Below are positions 32,824 to 39,932 of a stretch of DNA of 40,142 nucleotides, piece by piece. The stretch's first letter is position 1; each line of letters opens with the position of its first letter. A program made the translations under genes and the position numbers. Below the pieces are notes generated by a model. The model did not search any database. It saw nothing but the letters and a program-made list of their open reading frames with translations, and had not been told where the DNA came from. The DNA is taken from positions 1 to 40,142 of the forward strand of contig DATEDA010000062.1 of assembly GCA_035286595.1 (NCBI GenBank), in the 5' to 3' direction. The DNA is from DATEDA01 sp035286595. Its GTDB lineage: Bacteria > Pseudomonadota > Gammaproteobacteria > Burkholderiales > SG8-39.

Positions 32824-34680
32824 TCACGAGGACCTCGCCTTTGATATGCCCGCTCCCCATTGGCCGAGCGTGTGCAACCGGTCCGCCGGCACCACGTCGG
32901 TGAGGCGCTTCGAGCCGGGGGCGAGGCGCGCGCCGCTCAGGGCCTCGGCAGCGACCGCGAAAAGTCCGGCGCGGGTCTCGGCGTCCGCGACGGCCTGTGC
33001 GAGCGCCTCGGGCTCGGTCCAGGCGAGCCGTCCCGATTCGATGCGGGCGTAGACACGACCCGTCTCGCGGTCCGCGAAATTCACCGCCGGGAGCTCGCGC
33101 GCGCAGCGCGTGAGGAACTGCGTGTTGTTCGCCACGTCCATGGTCCGCGGGTCGGGATAGACCTCCCGCGGGCCCGCGGCTTCGATGTTGATCTTGCGGT
33201 ACCGATCGACGTCGAGCATGCACTTCACGTCGAGGATATTCAGCTCGCCGTTCCGGCCGAAGGCGGCGGTCCGCGGCCGTTCGCCGAGCGGCACGCTGTT
33301 GTCGAGGAACTCGTAGTGCACCGACATGTTCGGCCGCAGGGCCCAGGTGAAGAATAGCTCCGGCATGCCTGCGTAGGCTTCGATGTTCTGGGCGAGCACG
33401 TCGTCGACCGCCTTGTAGCGGCCGACCTCCAGGCCGCGCCGCCACGCACGCTCGACGGTCTCGTGCGGCGGCGTGATCATGAAGAACAGGTAAACGAGGC
33501 GACCGAAGCGGGTCAGCAGATTGCTGCCTGCCTCGTCCGAGTCCGGCGCGAAGCTGTCGAACCGGAAGCGGTCGATCAGGAGATGCGACATCCCCCGGCG
33601 CTCGGCCTTGCGCGCCATGTAGCGGTCGAGCTTCTGGTCAACGATGGCAAGCTCCCGGGCGGTGAACGCCCCGGCGTACTTGTAGTGCTCGCCGAGGGCG
33701 CCGTAGTCGAGCAGGAACTTCCGCCAGATGTCGGGACTGATGAGGGCGAAATCGGTCCACTCCACGTCGAGCTTGGCAGCGAGCGCCCTCTGCAGCGGCC
33801 GCATCGTGCTCTTGCCGGAGGCCGACGCTCCCTTGGTGTTCATCACGACTGGCTGCGCCTGTGCCGGGAGCAGACGATAGGCCTCCCGCTCGGCGGCCTC
33901 GCGCAGATACGGTTCGATCAGCCGGCCGATCACCTCGGCGCCGTGCTCGTTGCAGGCGATGCCGGTCGCGATCGGCGCGAGGAGCCGCTGGTCGCCCCAC
34001 ATCCGGCCGTGACGCGAGCGGACCGCCGACGCCACGCGGACGAGCGCCCGGTAGGCGGCCTTGCGCAGCAGGTCCTCGCTCGACTGTGCCTTTGCCGCCC
34101 AATCGCCGACGACACGCTCTTCGTGCGCCCAGCACTCGTCGCGCCCGGGCGAGACAGCCTTGCGCTGCGGGCGCCGCAGGAGACCGAGCAGTCCACCCGC
34201 CCGGGCTTGCCTCGCCGGCGCGACTCCCGCGGCGCTCGACAGCGCGGCGAGCGCCGTCGCGAGCTCGGTATCGATCAGGCTCGAAAGCGAAGCTTTGAGC
34301 GACTCGTAGGCGGCGGCGATTTCGCGGGCGTGAGGCGCGACGTACCGGGTGAGGAGCGTCTCCGCCAGCCGGCGGAAATTGATGCCGAGATCCTCGACTC
34401 TGGGGCCGTCGGGCACCGAGAAGTCGGCGGTGACGCGAATCAGCAGCTCGTGCACCAACAGCCGTTCCGGCCGGAAGACGACGAGCTCGTCGGCCTTGAG
34501 CCCCGTGACGTCGCTTAGCTCGTGGACCTCATCGACGGTCGTGAAGACGTTCTCCGGTCTGAACAGCGTGGAGAGGGGGAGCAGCCGCCACGGAAGCTCG
34601 GACTGCAACCCGGGGTTCCATGGGCCGTATTCGGTGCTCCCGGCAGCGGTGCCCGCAGTCGCCGTAAAGGGTTCGCGCAT
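32824..34680 (-). CDS. Large P-loop kinase-like protein of unknown family
   Basis: I do not recognise this 618-residue protein. A Walker A motif NTKGASASGKSTMRP (GASASGKS at 284-291) lies in the middle, then FALISPDIWRKFLLDYG (312-328), GAFTARELAIVDQKL and the possible Walker B strand SHLLIDRFRFDSF (365-377). That order resembles zeta-toxin and other small-molecule P-loop kinases. The N-terminal 270 residues are mostly helical and the C-terminal 200 contain VYPDPRTMDVANNTQFLTRC. No signal peptide or membrane helix. The start ATG 34680 is chosen because a good promoter overlaps the alternative ATG at 34749 and GGAG precedes 34680. First gene of the flavoprotein and condensation operon. Confidence 0.75.
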   Translation of the reverse strand: MREPFTATAGTAAGSTEYGPWNPGLQSELPWRLLPLSTLFRPENVFTTVDEVHELSDVTGLKADELVVFRPERLLVHELLIRVTADFSVPDGPRVEDLGINFRRLAETLLTRYVAPHAREIAAAYESLKASLSSLIDTELATALAALSSAAGVAPARQARAGGLLGLLRRPQRKAVSPGRDECWAHEERVVGDWAAKAQSSEDLLRKAAYRALVRVASAVRSRHGRMWGDQRLLAPIATGIACNEHGAEVIGRLIEPYLREAAEREAYRLLPAQAQPVVMNTKGASASGKSTMRPLQRALAAKLDVEWTDFALISPDIWRKFLLDYGALGEHYKYAGAFTARELAIVDQKLDRYMARKAERRGMSHLLIDRFRFDSFAPDSDEAGSNLLTRFGRLVYLFFMITPPHETVERAWRRGLEVGRYKAVDDVLAQNIEAYAGMPELFFTWALRPNMSVHYEFLDNSVPLGERPRTAAFGRNGELNILDVKCMLDVDRYRKINIEAAGPREVYPDPRTMDVANNTQFLTRCARELPAVNFADRETGRVYARIESGRLAWTEPEALAQAVADAETRAGLFAVAAEALSGARLAPGSKRLTDVVPADRLHTLGQWGAGISKARSS

Positions 34681-34721
34681 GGTCTCCGATGATTCTCGCG
34701 CCCGCTTGCACGGGCACCGCC

Positions 34722-34749
34722 ATTCTGCCGCGCGGGGCCGGGACGTCAA
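34722..34749 (-). promoter_or_regulatory. Sigma-70-like promoter of the kinase-flavoprotein-condensation operon
   Basis: On the minus strand TTGACG (5 of 6) at 34749-34744, a 16-base spacer and CAGAAT (4 of 6) at 34727-34722. The implied leader to ATG 34680 is about 35 bases. This is the best promoter match I found in the window. The rest of the gap 34681-34888 shows nothing else. Confidence 0.5.
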
Positions 34750-34888
34750 CGTGGCCCGAGCCCGACGTTCGGCGCGGCAGTATGGCGCGGAGGTGACGGC
34801 CTGGAGGCGACCTGGAGCGGGGGGGTCGCGAGGGGCGCGGCCAGTCGGGAAGGACGCTGGCGGGCGAACTGTGCCGAGGGTGGATGCC

Positions 34889-35557
34889 TCAGCGCAGCGC
34901 GACGACGCGCTCGAGGTGATCGAAGTCGTTGATCACTTGCCAGTCGGTGGCGCCGGCGGCGCGCACCCGCCGCTCCCACCACTCGAGCCGGCCCAGGTAG
35001 CGGCGCGGATCGACGTTGTCGGTGCGGAGCTTCACGACGTTGACCGCGACCACCCGGATGCCCTTGAGGTCGATCGGGAAGTCGCGGACCGTGCTCTTCT
35101 CGAGCTCCTCCTGCATGTCGGAGAAGATCAGCAGCGTCTTGTTGCCGGCGCGGGTCTCGTTGAGGAACTCGGCCGCCTGGAGCATGCCGCCGGTGATGTC
35201 GGTGTGGGTGCTCGCGCGGACCGACTGTGCGAAGTTCTCGATCGCGACCTTGAACGCCCGCTTCTGGTTGTTGGCCTCCGACGGCCGGCGGTCGAACGTG
35301 GTCTTGGCGATGATGTTCTTCTCGCTGAAGCTGCGGCTGTCGACCTTCGCGACCGCGAGCGCATCCCCCGGCTGGAGCGTCCCCAGCAGGTAGTTGACGA
35401 TGGTCTGCGCCCGGCGGGCCTCGGCGGAATACGTGCCGGACGTATCGATGAGCATGTAGACCGCGTGCGAGTGGTCGTAGGTCGAGCACGCCGGGACGGC
35501 GAGCGCGAGCACCCCGATCGCGAGCAGACGGTTCAGCGGAACTGTGCGGCGAGGCAT
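34889..35557 (-). CDS. VWA-domain lipoprotein
   Basis: A 222-residue protein. The signal sequence RLLAIGVLALAVPACSTY ends with a lipobox-like VPAC, so Cys24 is probably lipidated. The rest is a von Willebrand A fold: VYMLIDTSGTYS gives the metal site Asp38-x-Ser40-x-Thr42 (a DxSxT variant), HTDITGGMLQAAEFL supplies the second-loop Thr and TLLIFSDMQEELEKS the third-loop Asp. It is encoded 15 bases after a coiled-coil membrane protein gene and is preceded by GGAGGG, so the pair is likely co-expressed and may interact at the membrane. No specific process is assigned. Confidence 0.8.
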   Translation of the reverse strand: MPRRTVPLNRLLAIGVLALAVPACSTYDHSHAVYMLIDTSGTYSAEARRAQTIVNYLLGTLQPGDALAVAKVDSRSFSEKNIIAKTTFDRRPSEANNQKRAFKVAIENFAQSVRASTHTDITGGMLQAAEFLNETRAGNKTLLIFSDMQEELEKSTVRDFPIDLKGIRVVAVNVVKLRTDNVDPRRYLGRLEWWERRVRAAGATDWQVINDFDHLERVVALR

Positions 35558-35572
35558 TCTGGTGCCCTCCGG

Positions 35573-37027
35573 TTAGGTCCGGCGCGGCGCCGCGGCGCGC
35601 GGCGGGGCCACGCCGTTCGTTCGCATCCCCCGGATCGCCTTCTCCGCCAGCACGAGCGGGGAGATCGGGATGTCGTAGAGCATGACCAGCCCGCGGCCCG
35701 CTTGCCGGCACGCGCCTGCCAGCACGCGCGCCACGAGCGCGAGGGTGCGGAGCAGCAGCACTAGGCACGAGCCGACGACGGTGCGCGCCGAGTTCACGAA
35801 CGCCTCGAGCGGGATCGCCACGAACGCGAGCGCGAACGGCAGCACGAAGCCGAGGATCATCTGCCCCGCGGTGGGGATCGCCACCAGCCACCGGTCGGTC
35901 GGCTGCGCGGCCTGCACCGAGCTCGAGGCGAGATCCCGGATCAGCGCCTGCTTGTCGGCGATGAGCAGATCGCGCATCAGCGCGAGCGAGGACTCGATCG
36001 CGGCGAGGACGATGAGGAGGGTGAGCGAGATCCAGATCATGCGCCGGCGCATGCGGTCGTCCATGCTCGAGATGCGCGGGAAGAGGTGCGTGATGCCCAG
36101 CGCCTCGAGCAGGAACAGGCCCATCGAGGCCTCGACGAAGATCAGCACCAGCGCCGCGACCTCGGACGTGCGCAGGCTCCCGGTGAGGTAGTCGCTCGCC
36201 CCCACCATCTCCGACATCGGCAGCGCGATCAGCTTGAAGTTGATGAACGCGCCGCCGAGCGCGATGAGCATGACCAGGCCGGCGACGAAGAACCGGACGA
36301 AGCTCGAGTGGGTCAGGCTCTTCTCGGCCTTGTCGGTGCGGTTCGCGATCTCGCGGTATTGGGCCATCTGGGCGTCGATCGAGGCCGCGTTCTTCTCCAA
36401 GGTGAGGAGCTTCGCCTCCGCCTCACCGGTGAGCTTCTCGGCGGCGCGCCAGTGCGGGAGCAGGCTGCGCAGGATCTTGTGTCGGTTCTCGTAGGAGCGC
36501 CGGAACTCGGCCACCGCCTTGTCGTGGATCTTGTGCACCGACTTGTGAATCTCCTCGAGGATCCCCTGCACCATCTCGGTGCCGCCCGACTTGATCTGCG
36601 ACACCGACTCGACCGCGTCCACCCAGTCCGGCGGCGGCGGCGGGACCTCGCCGCACAGGCGGAAGTCCTCTTCGATCCGCGTGACCTCGTCCTTGAGCTT
36701 GCGGCTCACGGCCGGAAAGTCCTGCAGGTCGCGGCGCACGATGTCGCCGGCGCGCTCGAAGTCGCGCGCGAGGCGCTCGCCGACCTCTTCTTCGGCGTGC
36801 GCAAGCAGCATGACCTTGTTGCGGTGGCGGAGCTCCTCGGCGCCGGCGCGCAGCCACCGCGAGGCGAGGCGCAGCGCATTGGCCGCGGCGCGCGCCACCG
36901 AGTGGATCAGGCTGTGCACGGGCGAGCGCGAGGCGTACATGAACGGCAGCAGGATCAGCACCAGGACCAGGAGCGACAGCGCGGGTTGGTCCGGCCAGAA
37001 CAGCCAGGATTGCCAGTTCGTCGTCAT
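35573..37027 (-). CDS. Multi-spanning membrane protein with a long coiled-coil region
   Basis: I do not recognise this 484-residue protein. An N-terminal membrane helix (about 15-32) is followed by about 200 residues of charged, mostly helical sequence (50-240) broken by a PPPPP run near 129-133, then five more hydrophobic helices (about 243-265, 288-310, 330-350, 385-407, 415-437) and a short basic cytoplasmic tail. No catalytic motif is seen. It is the upstream partner of a VWA lipoprotein gene. GAGGAAGG lies before ATG 37027. A scaffolding or mechanosensing-like role could be imagined but nothing proves it. Confidence 0.75.
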   Translation of the reverse strand: MTTNWQSWLFWPDQPALSLLVLVLILLPFMYASRSPVHSLIHSVARAAANALRLASRWLRAGAEELRHRNKVMLLAHAEEEVGERLARDFERAGDIVRRDLQDFPAVSRKLKDEVTRIEEDFRLCGEVPPPPPDWVDAVESVSQIKSGGTEMVQGILEEIHKSVHKIHDKAVAEFRRSYENRHKILRSLLPHWRAAEKLTGEAEAKLLTLEKNAASIDAQMAQYREIANRTDKAEKSLTHSSFVRFFVAGLVMLIALGGAFINFKLIALPMSEMVGASDYLTGSLRTSEVAALVLIFVEASMGLFLLEALGITHLFPRISSMDDRMRRRMIWISLTLLIVLAAIESSLALMRDLLIADKQALIRDLASSSVQAAQPTDRWLVAIPTAGQMILGFVLPFALAFVAIPLEAFVNSARTVVGSCLVLLLRTLALVARVLAGACRQAGRGLVMLYDIPISPLVLAEKAIRGMRTNGVAPPRAAAPRRT

Positions 37028-37057
37028 GACTCGACCTTCCTCGGAGGGCGTTCGCGT

Positions 37058-37085
37058 GGCGCCGGGCCGGGCACGGGCCGGCGCC
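37058..37085 (-). other. Hairpin in the leader of the membrane-protein gene
   Basis: GGCGCCGG and CCGGCGCC pair over eight bases around a 12-base loop, 30-58 bases upstream of ATG 37027. It could influence translation or simply reflect GC-rich sequence. The remainder of the gap 37028-37286 has no credible gene. Confidence 0.3.
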
Positions 37086-37235
37086 CCTTACGCGGTACGG
37101 GCGATAGGATGGCGCCGCGCAGTGCGGCAATTCAATCGCCGGCCGGCTATGCCCGCGTCATAGTGCGCAACGCGCTTCAGTGCCGGGGAATCGACAAGCG
37201 GCCGCGGTCGACGGCGTGCGTTTTCGTGCCCGTCG

Positions 37236-37254
37236 ATCGGGCAGCGCGCCCGAT
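37236..37254. other. Small inverted repeat downstream of the GcvT-like gene
   Basis: ATCGGGC, loop AGCGC, GCCCGAT, then TTTCTT on the plus strand. It lies 32 bases after the stop of the minus-strand GcvT-like gene, but the T-rich side faces the wrong way for that transcript, so a terminator role is doubtful. Confidence 0.25.
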
Positions 37255-37286
37255 TTCTTGCGGTATTTCCGGTTTTCTTTGGTGCA

Positions 37287-38474
37287 CTACGCCCGCTTGC
37301 GCTCGGGGTTGAAGAACGGTTTCCTGACCACGCGCGCCGCGGCGCGGCGGCGACGATGCTCCACCGTCACCTCCATCTCGAGCCGCGTGTCGGGCGCGGC
37401 CCAGCGCGACCGCAGGTGCGCGAGCGCGATGTACTTCTTGAGGAGCGGCGACCAGCCGCCGCTCGTCGCGTACCCCGCCTGGTCGCCGTCGGCGTAGAGC
37501 GGCACGCTCGTGCGCCAGGCGGTCGTGGGAAGCCGCGGGGCGAGGCCGACCTCGGCGTAGAGCCGTTCCAGCGCGTCCCACGCCACCTCGATCCCGACGA
37601 ACTGCCAATCCGGGCCCCGCCGTTGCTCCGCAACGAGCGCGCTCTTGCCGACGAACTGCGTCTTCTGGAGGTTCACGGTCCAGCCGAGGTCGAGCTCGAA
37701 GGGGGACGACGTCTGGCTCGCGATGAGCGCCTTGCGCGCCGGGACATAGTCCACGTCCATGAGCATCAAGCCGGCCTCGATCCTCGCCACGTCGAGCGCG
37801 AGCAGCCCGGTGGGCGTGATCCCGTACGGCGTGCCGGCCGCAACGAGCGCGTCCCACAGCGGCACGGCGTGCACCGCGTCCACCCAGAGCTCGAAGCCCA
37901 GGTCGCCGGTATAGCCGGTCCGCGAGATCGTGACCGGGATGTCGCGGAGCCGCGCCGCGGTCCACCGGAAGTACTTCAGGCCGGCGAGGTCCCGGTCGGA
38001 CAGCACCTGCAGAATGGCGCGCGAGCTCGGACCCTGGAGCGCCAGGGCCGCGGTGGATTCGGACACGTCCTGGATTGCGACGTCGAGCCCGAGGGCGTTG
38101 GCTTCCAGCCAGCGGACGTTGGGGTCGGCGGAGGTCATGCGGAAGGTCTCGCCGTCCAGCCGCGCGATCGTGCCGTCGTCGAGCACCTTCCCGGCGGCGT
38201 CGCACCACGGCGTGTACAGCACCTCGCCCACCTTGGCGCGCGCGACGTCGCGGGTGACCACGCGGTCGAGGAGGCGCGCGGCGTCCCGGCCGCGCACGAG
38301 GTACTTGTAGAGCGGCGAGACGTCGAGGAGCCCCGCCGAGCTCCGGATCGCGTGGTACTCGCGCTCGTGCGAGAGCTCGTACGAGCTGGCGACGACGAAG
38401 CCCGCCCAGCGCCGCCAGGCGTGGCTCGCGCACAGGGGTGCGGTGCGGCTGTGGAACGGGGTGGTCTTCAGCAC
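37287..38474 (-). CDS. GcvT-like (aminomethyltransferase family) protein
   Basis: A 395-residue tetrahydrofolate-dependent methyl or aminomethyl transferase fold. LLDVSPLYKYLVRGRDAARLL, split over residues 49-69, opens the family domain; VLDDGTIARL holds Asp99 and Asp100 where the T-protein catalytic Asp lies; RTGYTGDLGFELWV and ALDVARIEAGLMLMDVDYVP are further GcvT landmarks, and a GCV_T C-terminal barrel follows (about 285-375). Neighbouring glycine-cleavage genes (H, P, L) are missing, so a dedicated demethylase is plausible: DmdA and LigM belong to the same family. It begins with GTG 38474, without a clear Shine-Dalgarno. Confidence 0.88.
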   Translation of the reverse strand: MLKTTPFHSRTAPLCASHAWRRWAGFVVASSYELSHEREYHAIRSSAGLLDVSPLYKYLVRGRDAARLLDRVVTRDVARAKVGEVLYTPWCDAAGKVLDDGTIARLDGETFRMTSADPNVRWLEANALGLDVAIQDVSESTAALALQGPSSRAILQVLSDRDLAGLKYFRWTAARLRDIPVTISRTGYTGDLGFELWVDAVHAVPLWDALVAAGTPYGITPTGLLALDVARIEAGLMLMDVDYVPARKALIASQTSSPFELDLGWTVNLQKTQFVGKSALVAEQRRGPDWQFVGIEVAWDALERLYAEVGLAPRLPTTAWRTSVPLYADGDQAGYATSGGWSPLLKKYIALAHLRSRWAAPDTRLEMEVTVEHRRRRAAARVVRKPFFNPERKRA

Positions 38475-38536
38475 GGGTGGGCAAGTTTACCGGCCGAAAA
38501 CAAGACGGGCGGAAGCACGCTTGCCCCCGCCCGCCG

Positions 38537-38558
38537 CGCGGGGGCTCGGGCCCCCGCG
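38537..38558 (-). terminator. Hairpin just past the small secreted protein gene
   Basis: A nine-pair GC stem (38537-38545 with 38550-38558) and a four-base loop begin 11 bases after the stop of the 66-residue gene. There is no U-run after it on that strand, so termination would have to be U-independent or Rho-assisted. Confidence 0.4.
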
Positions 38559-38569
38559 GCAGATCCTGG

Positions 38570-38770
38570 TTAATAGTTGTAGCCGTCGACCTGCTCGTAC
38601 TTCTTGAACGCGTCGTTGGTCTGGCTCGCCATGTACGACGTGTGCTCGACGCGCTGGAGGGCCGGCTCGCGCGACCAGAACGCGTCATCGAACGACCAGT
38701 TGTTGTCGGCGAGCACGGCGCCGGAATGGGCCGCCAGGGCGGCAAAGGCGACGATCAGAATGCGCTTCAT
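38570..38770 (-). CDS. Small secreted protein (66 residues)
   Basis: An intact short gene: AAAGGAG stands seven bases before ATG 38770 and a hairpin follows the stop. The N-terminus MKRILIVAFAALAAHSGAVLA is a signal peptide cleaved after VLA, leaving about 45 residues (DNNWSFDDAFWSREPALQRV then HTSYMASQTNDAFKKYEQVD), rich in aromatic and acidic residues with no cysteine. I know of no named family. It has its own leader and terminator-like hairpin, so it is probably expressed alone; the small size and periplasmic address suggest an envelope or stress role, which is a guess. Confidence 0.75.
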   Translation of the reverse strand: MKRILIVAFAALAAHSGAVLADNNWSFDDAFWSREPALQRVEHTSYMASQTNDAFKKYEQVDGYNY

Positions 38771-38918
38771 GGTGATTCTCCTTTCAGGGTTGAGGTTGCC
38801 TCTCGCGAACGCCGTCGCTGCAACCAGCGTCTTCGCGTCCGTCTGTCGCGTTCTTACGGGTGGGCTTGCGCCCCGGATGTCGCCGGGTGGGCGTGGATGT
38901 GGAAGAGTTGGCAGTGCT

Positions 38919-38964
38919 CCCCTCCTCGACGAGGAGGGGTGGCCGACCCCGGCGAGCGCCGGGG
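38919..38964. repeat. REP-like double hairpin
   Basis: Two palindromes in tandem: CCCCTCCTC GAC GAGGAGGGG (38919-38939, nine pairs, three-base loop) and CCCCGGC GAGC GCCGGGG (38947-38964, seven pairs, four-base loop), joined by TGGCCGA and followed by GAGGACGGGGTGGTG. Paired GC-rich hairpins of this kind in a gene gap look like repetitive extragenic palindromes. No second copy is obvious in the window. The rest of the gap 38771-38987 shows no gene. Confidence 0.6.
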
Positions 38965-38987
38965 GAGGACGGGGTGGTGCCGCGCGC

Positions 38988-39863
38988 TCAGGAACGCGGC
39001 GCGCGGTCCTTGTCGTTCTGCGCCTTGATCAGCTCGCGGGCGCGCTGCCAGTCCTCGGTCGTCCAGCCCCGCAGGTCGTAGAACGAGCCGGCGCCGGCGA
39101 GGTAGCCCGCGCCGTCGAGCGCGATCGTCTGGCCGGTGAGCCACTCGCAGCCGTCGGCCATGAGGAAGGCGGCGAGGTTCTGGAGCTCGTCCATGCGCCC
39201 GATGCGCCCGGTCGGGTTCTTGTCGGCAGCGCGCTCCTCGACGGTCTGACCGGGACTGAGCCGCGCGCCCGTGCTCTCGACCGGGAACGGGCCGGGCGCG
39301 ATGGCATTGAGCCGGATGCCGTAGCGCGCCCACTCGACCGCGAGCGACTGCGTCATCACGTGGACGCCCGCCTTGGCCATCGCCGAAGGCACCACGTAGG
39401 GCGAGCCGGTCCAGATCCAGGTGACGAGAATCGAGACGACGCTGCCCTTGTGGCCGCCAGCGATCCAGCGCTTGCCGACGGCGTGGGTGACGTAGAAGGT
39501 GCCGTGCAGCACGATGTTCGCGATCGCGTCGAAGCCGCGCGGCGACAGGTCCTCGGTGCGGCTGATGAAATTCCCCGCAGCGTTGTTGACGAGGCCGTCG
39601 AGCGGCCCGCCGTCGTCCCAGATCCACTGCGCCATCGCGTCGACCGCGGCGGCGTCGCGGATGTCGACCGCGTGCGTCTTCACCGATCCGCCGTGCTTCG
39701 CCGTCAGCGCGGCGGCAGTCTCGTCGAGCACGTGCTTGCGGCGGCCGCAGAGGTACACGCTCGCGCCGAGCTCGAGGTACCTGTCCGCGATCTCCTTGCC
39801 GAGGCCGGTGCCGCCGCCGGTGACGAGGATGCGCTTGCCTTTCAGCAGTTCGGGCCGGAACAT
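38988..39863 (-). CDS. SDR family oxidoreductase, 2,4-dienoyl-CoA reductase-like
   Basis: A 291-residue NADP-type short-chain reductase. The cofactor motif is VTGGGTGLGKEIA, the arginine pair CGRRKH favours NADPH, and VNNAAGNFISRTEDLSPRGF plus FYDLRGWTTEDWQRARELIK at the end closely follow mammalian mitochondrial dienoyl-CoA reductase (from memory). As in that enzyme the usual YxxxK is SxxxK (Ser160, Lys164 in VVPSAMAKAGV). The tyrosine that human DECR1 uses 15 residues before the lysine appears as Trp (position 149-151, TWIWTG). ATG 39863 is chosen because the family N-terminus MFRPELLKGKRILVTGGG begins there; the frame stays open further upstream. Confidence 0.88.
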   Translation of the reverse strand: MFRPELLKGKRILVTGGGTGLGKEIADRYLELGASVYLCGRRKHVLDETAAALTAKHGGSVKTHAVDIRDAAAVDAMAQWIWDDGGPLDGLVNNAAGNFISRTEDLSPRGFDAIANIVLHGTFYVTHAVGKRWIAGGHKGSVVSILVTWIWTGSPYVVPSAMAKAGVHVMTQSLAVEWARYGIRLNAIAPGPFPVESTGARLSPGQTVEERAADKNPTGRIGRMDELQNLAAFLMADGCEWLTGQTIALDGAGYLAGAGSFYDLRGWTTEDWQRARELIKAQNDKDRAPRS

Positions 39864-39932
39864 GTCGAGGCACGCGGTGCAGGAGGGAACGCCCGCGATT
39901 CTAGCCCGCGACAAGCAACCGACGAGGACCGC

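Noticed and set aside
32824..34680. Reading the P-loop protein as a toxin of a toxin-antitoxin pair
   Set aside because: It is far larger than zeta toxins, has no small antitoxin gene beside it, and is embedded in an operon with metabolic enzymes.
37236..37254. Intrinsic terminator for the GcvT-like gene
   Set aside because: The T-rich side lies on the plus strand, whereas the gene is on the minus strand; listed only as an inverted repeat.
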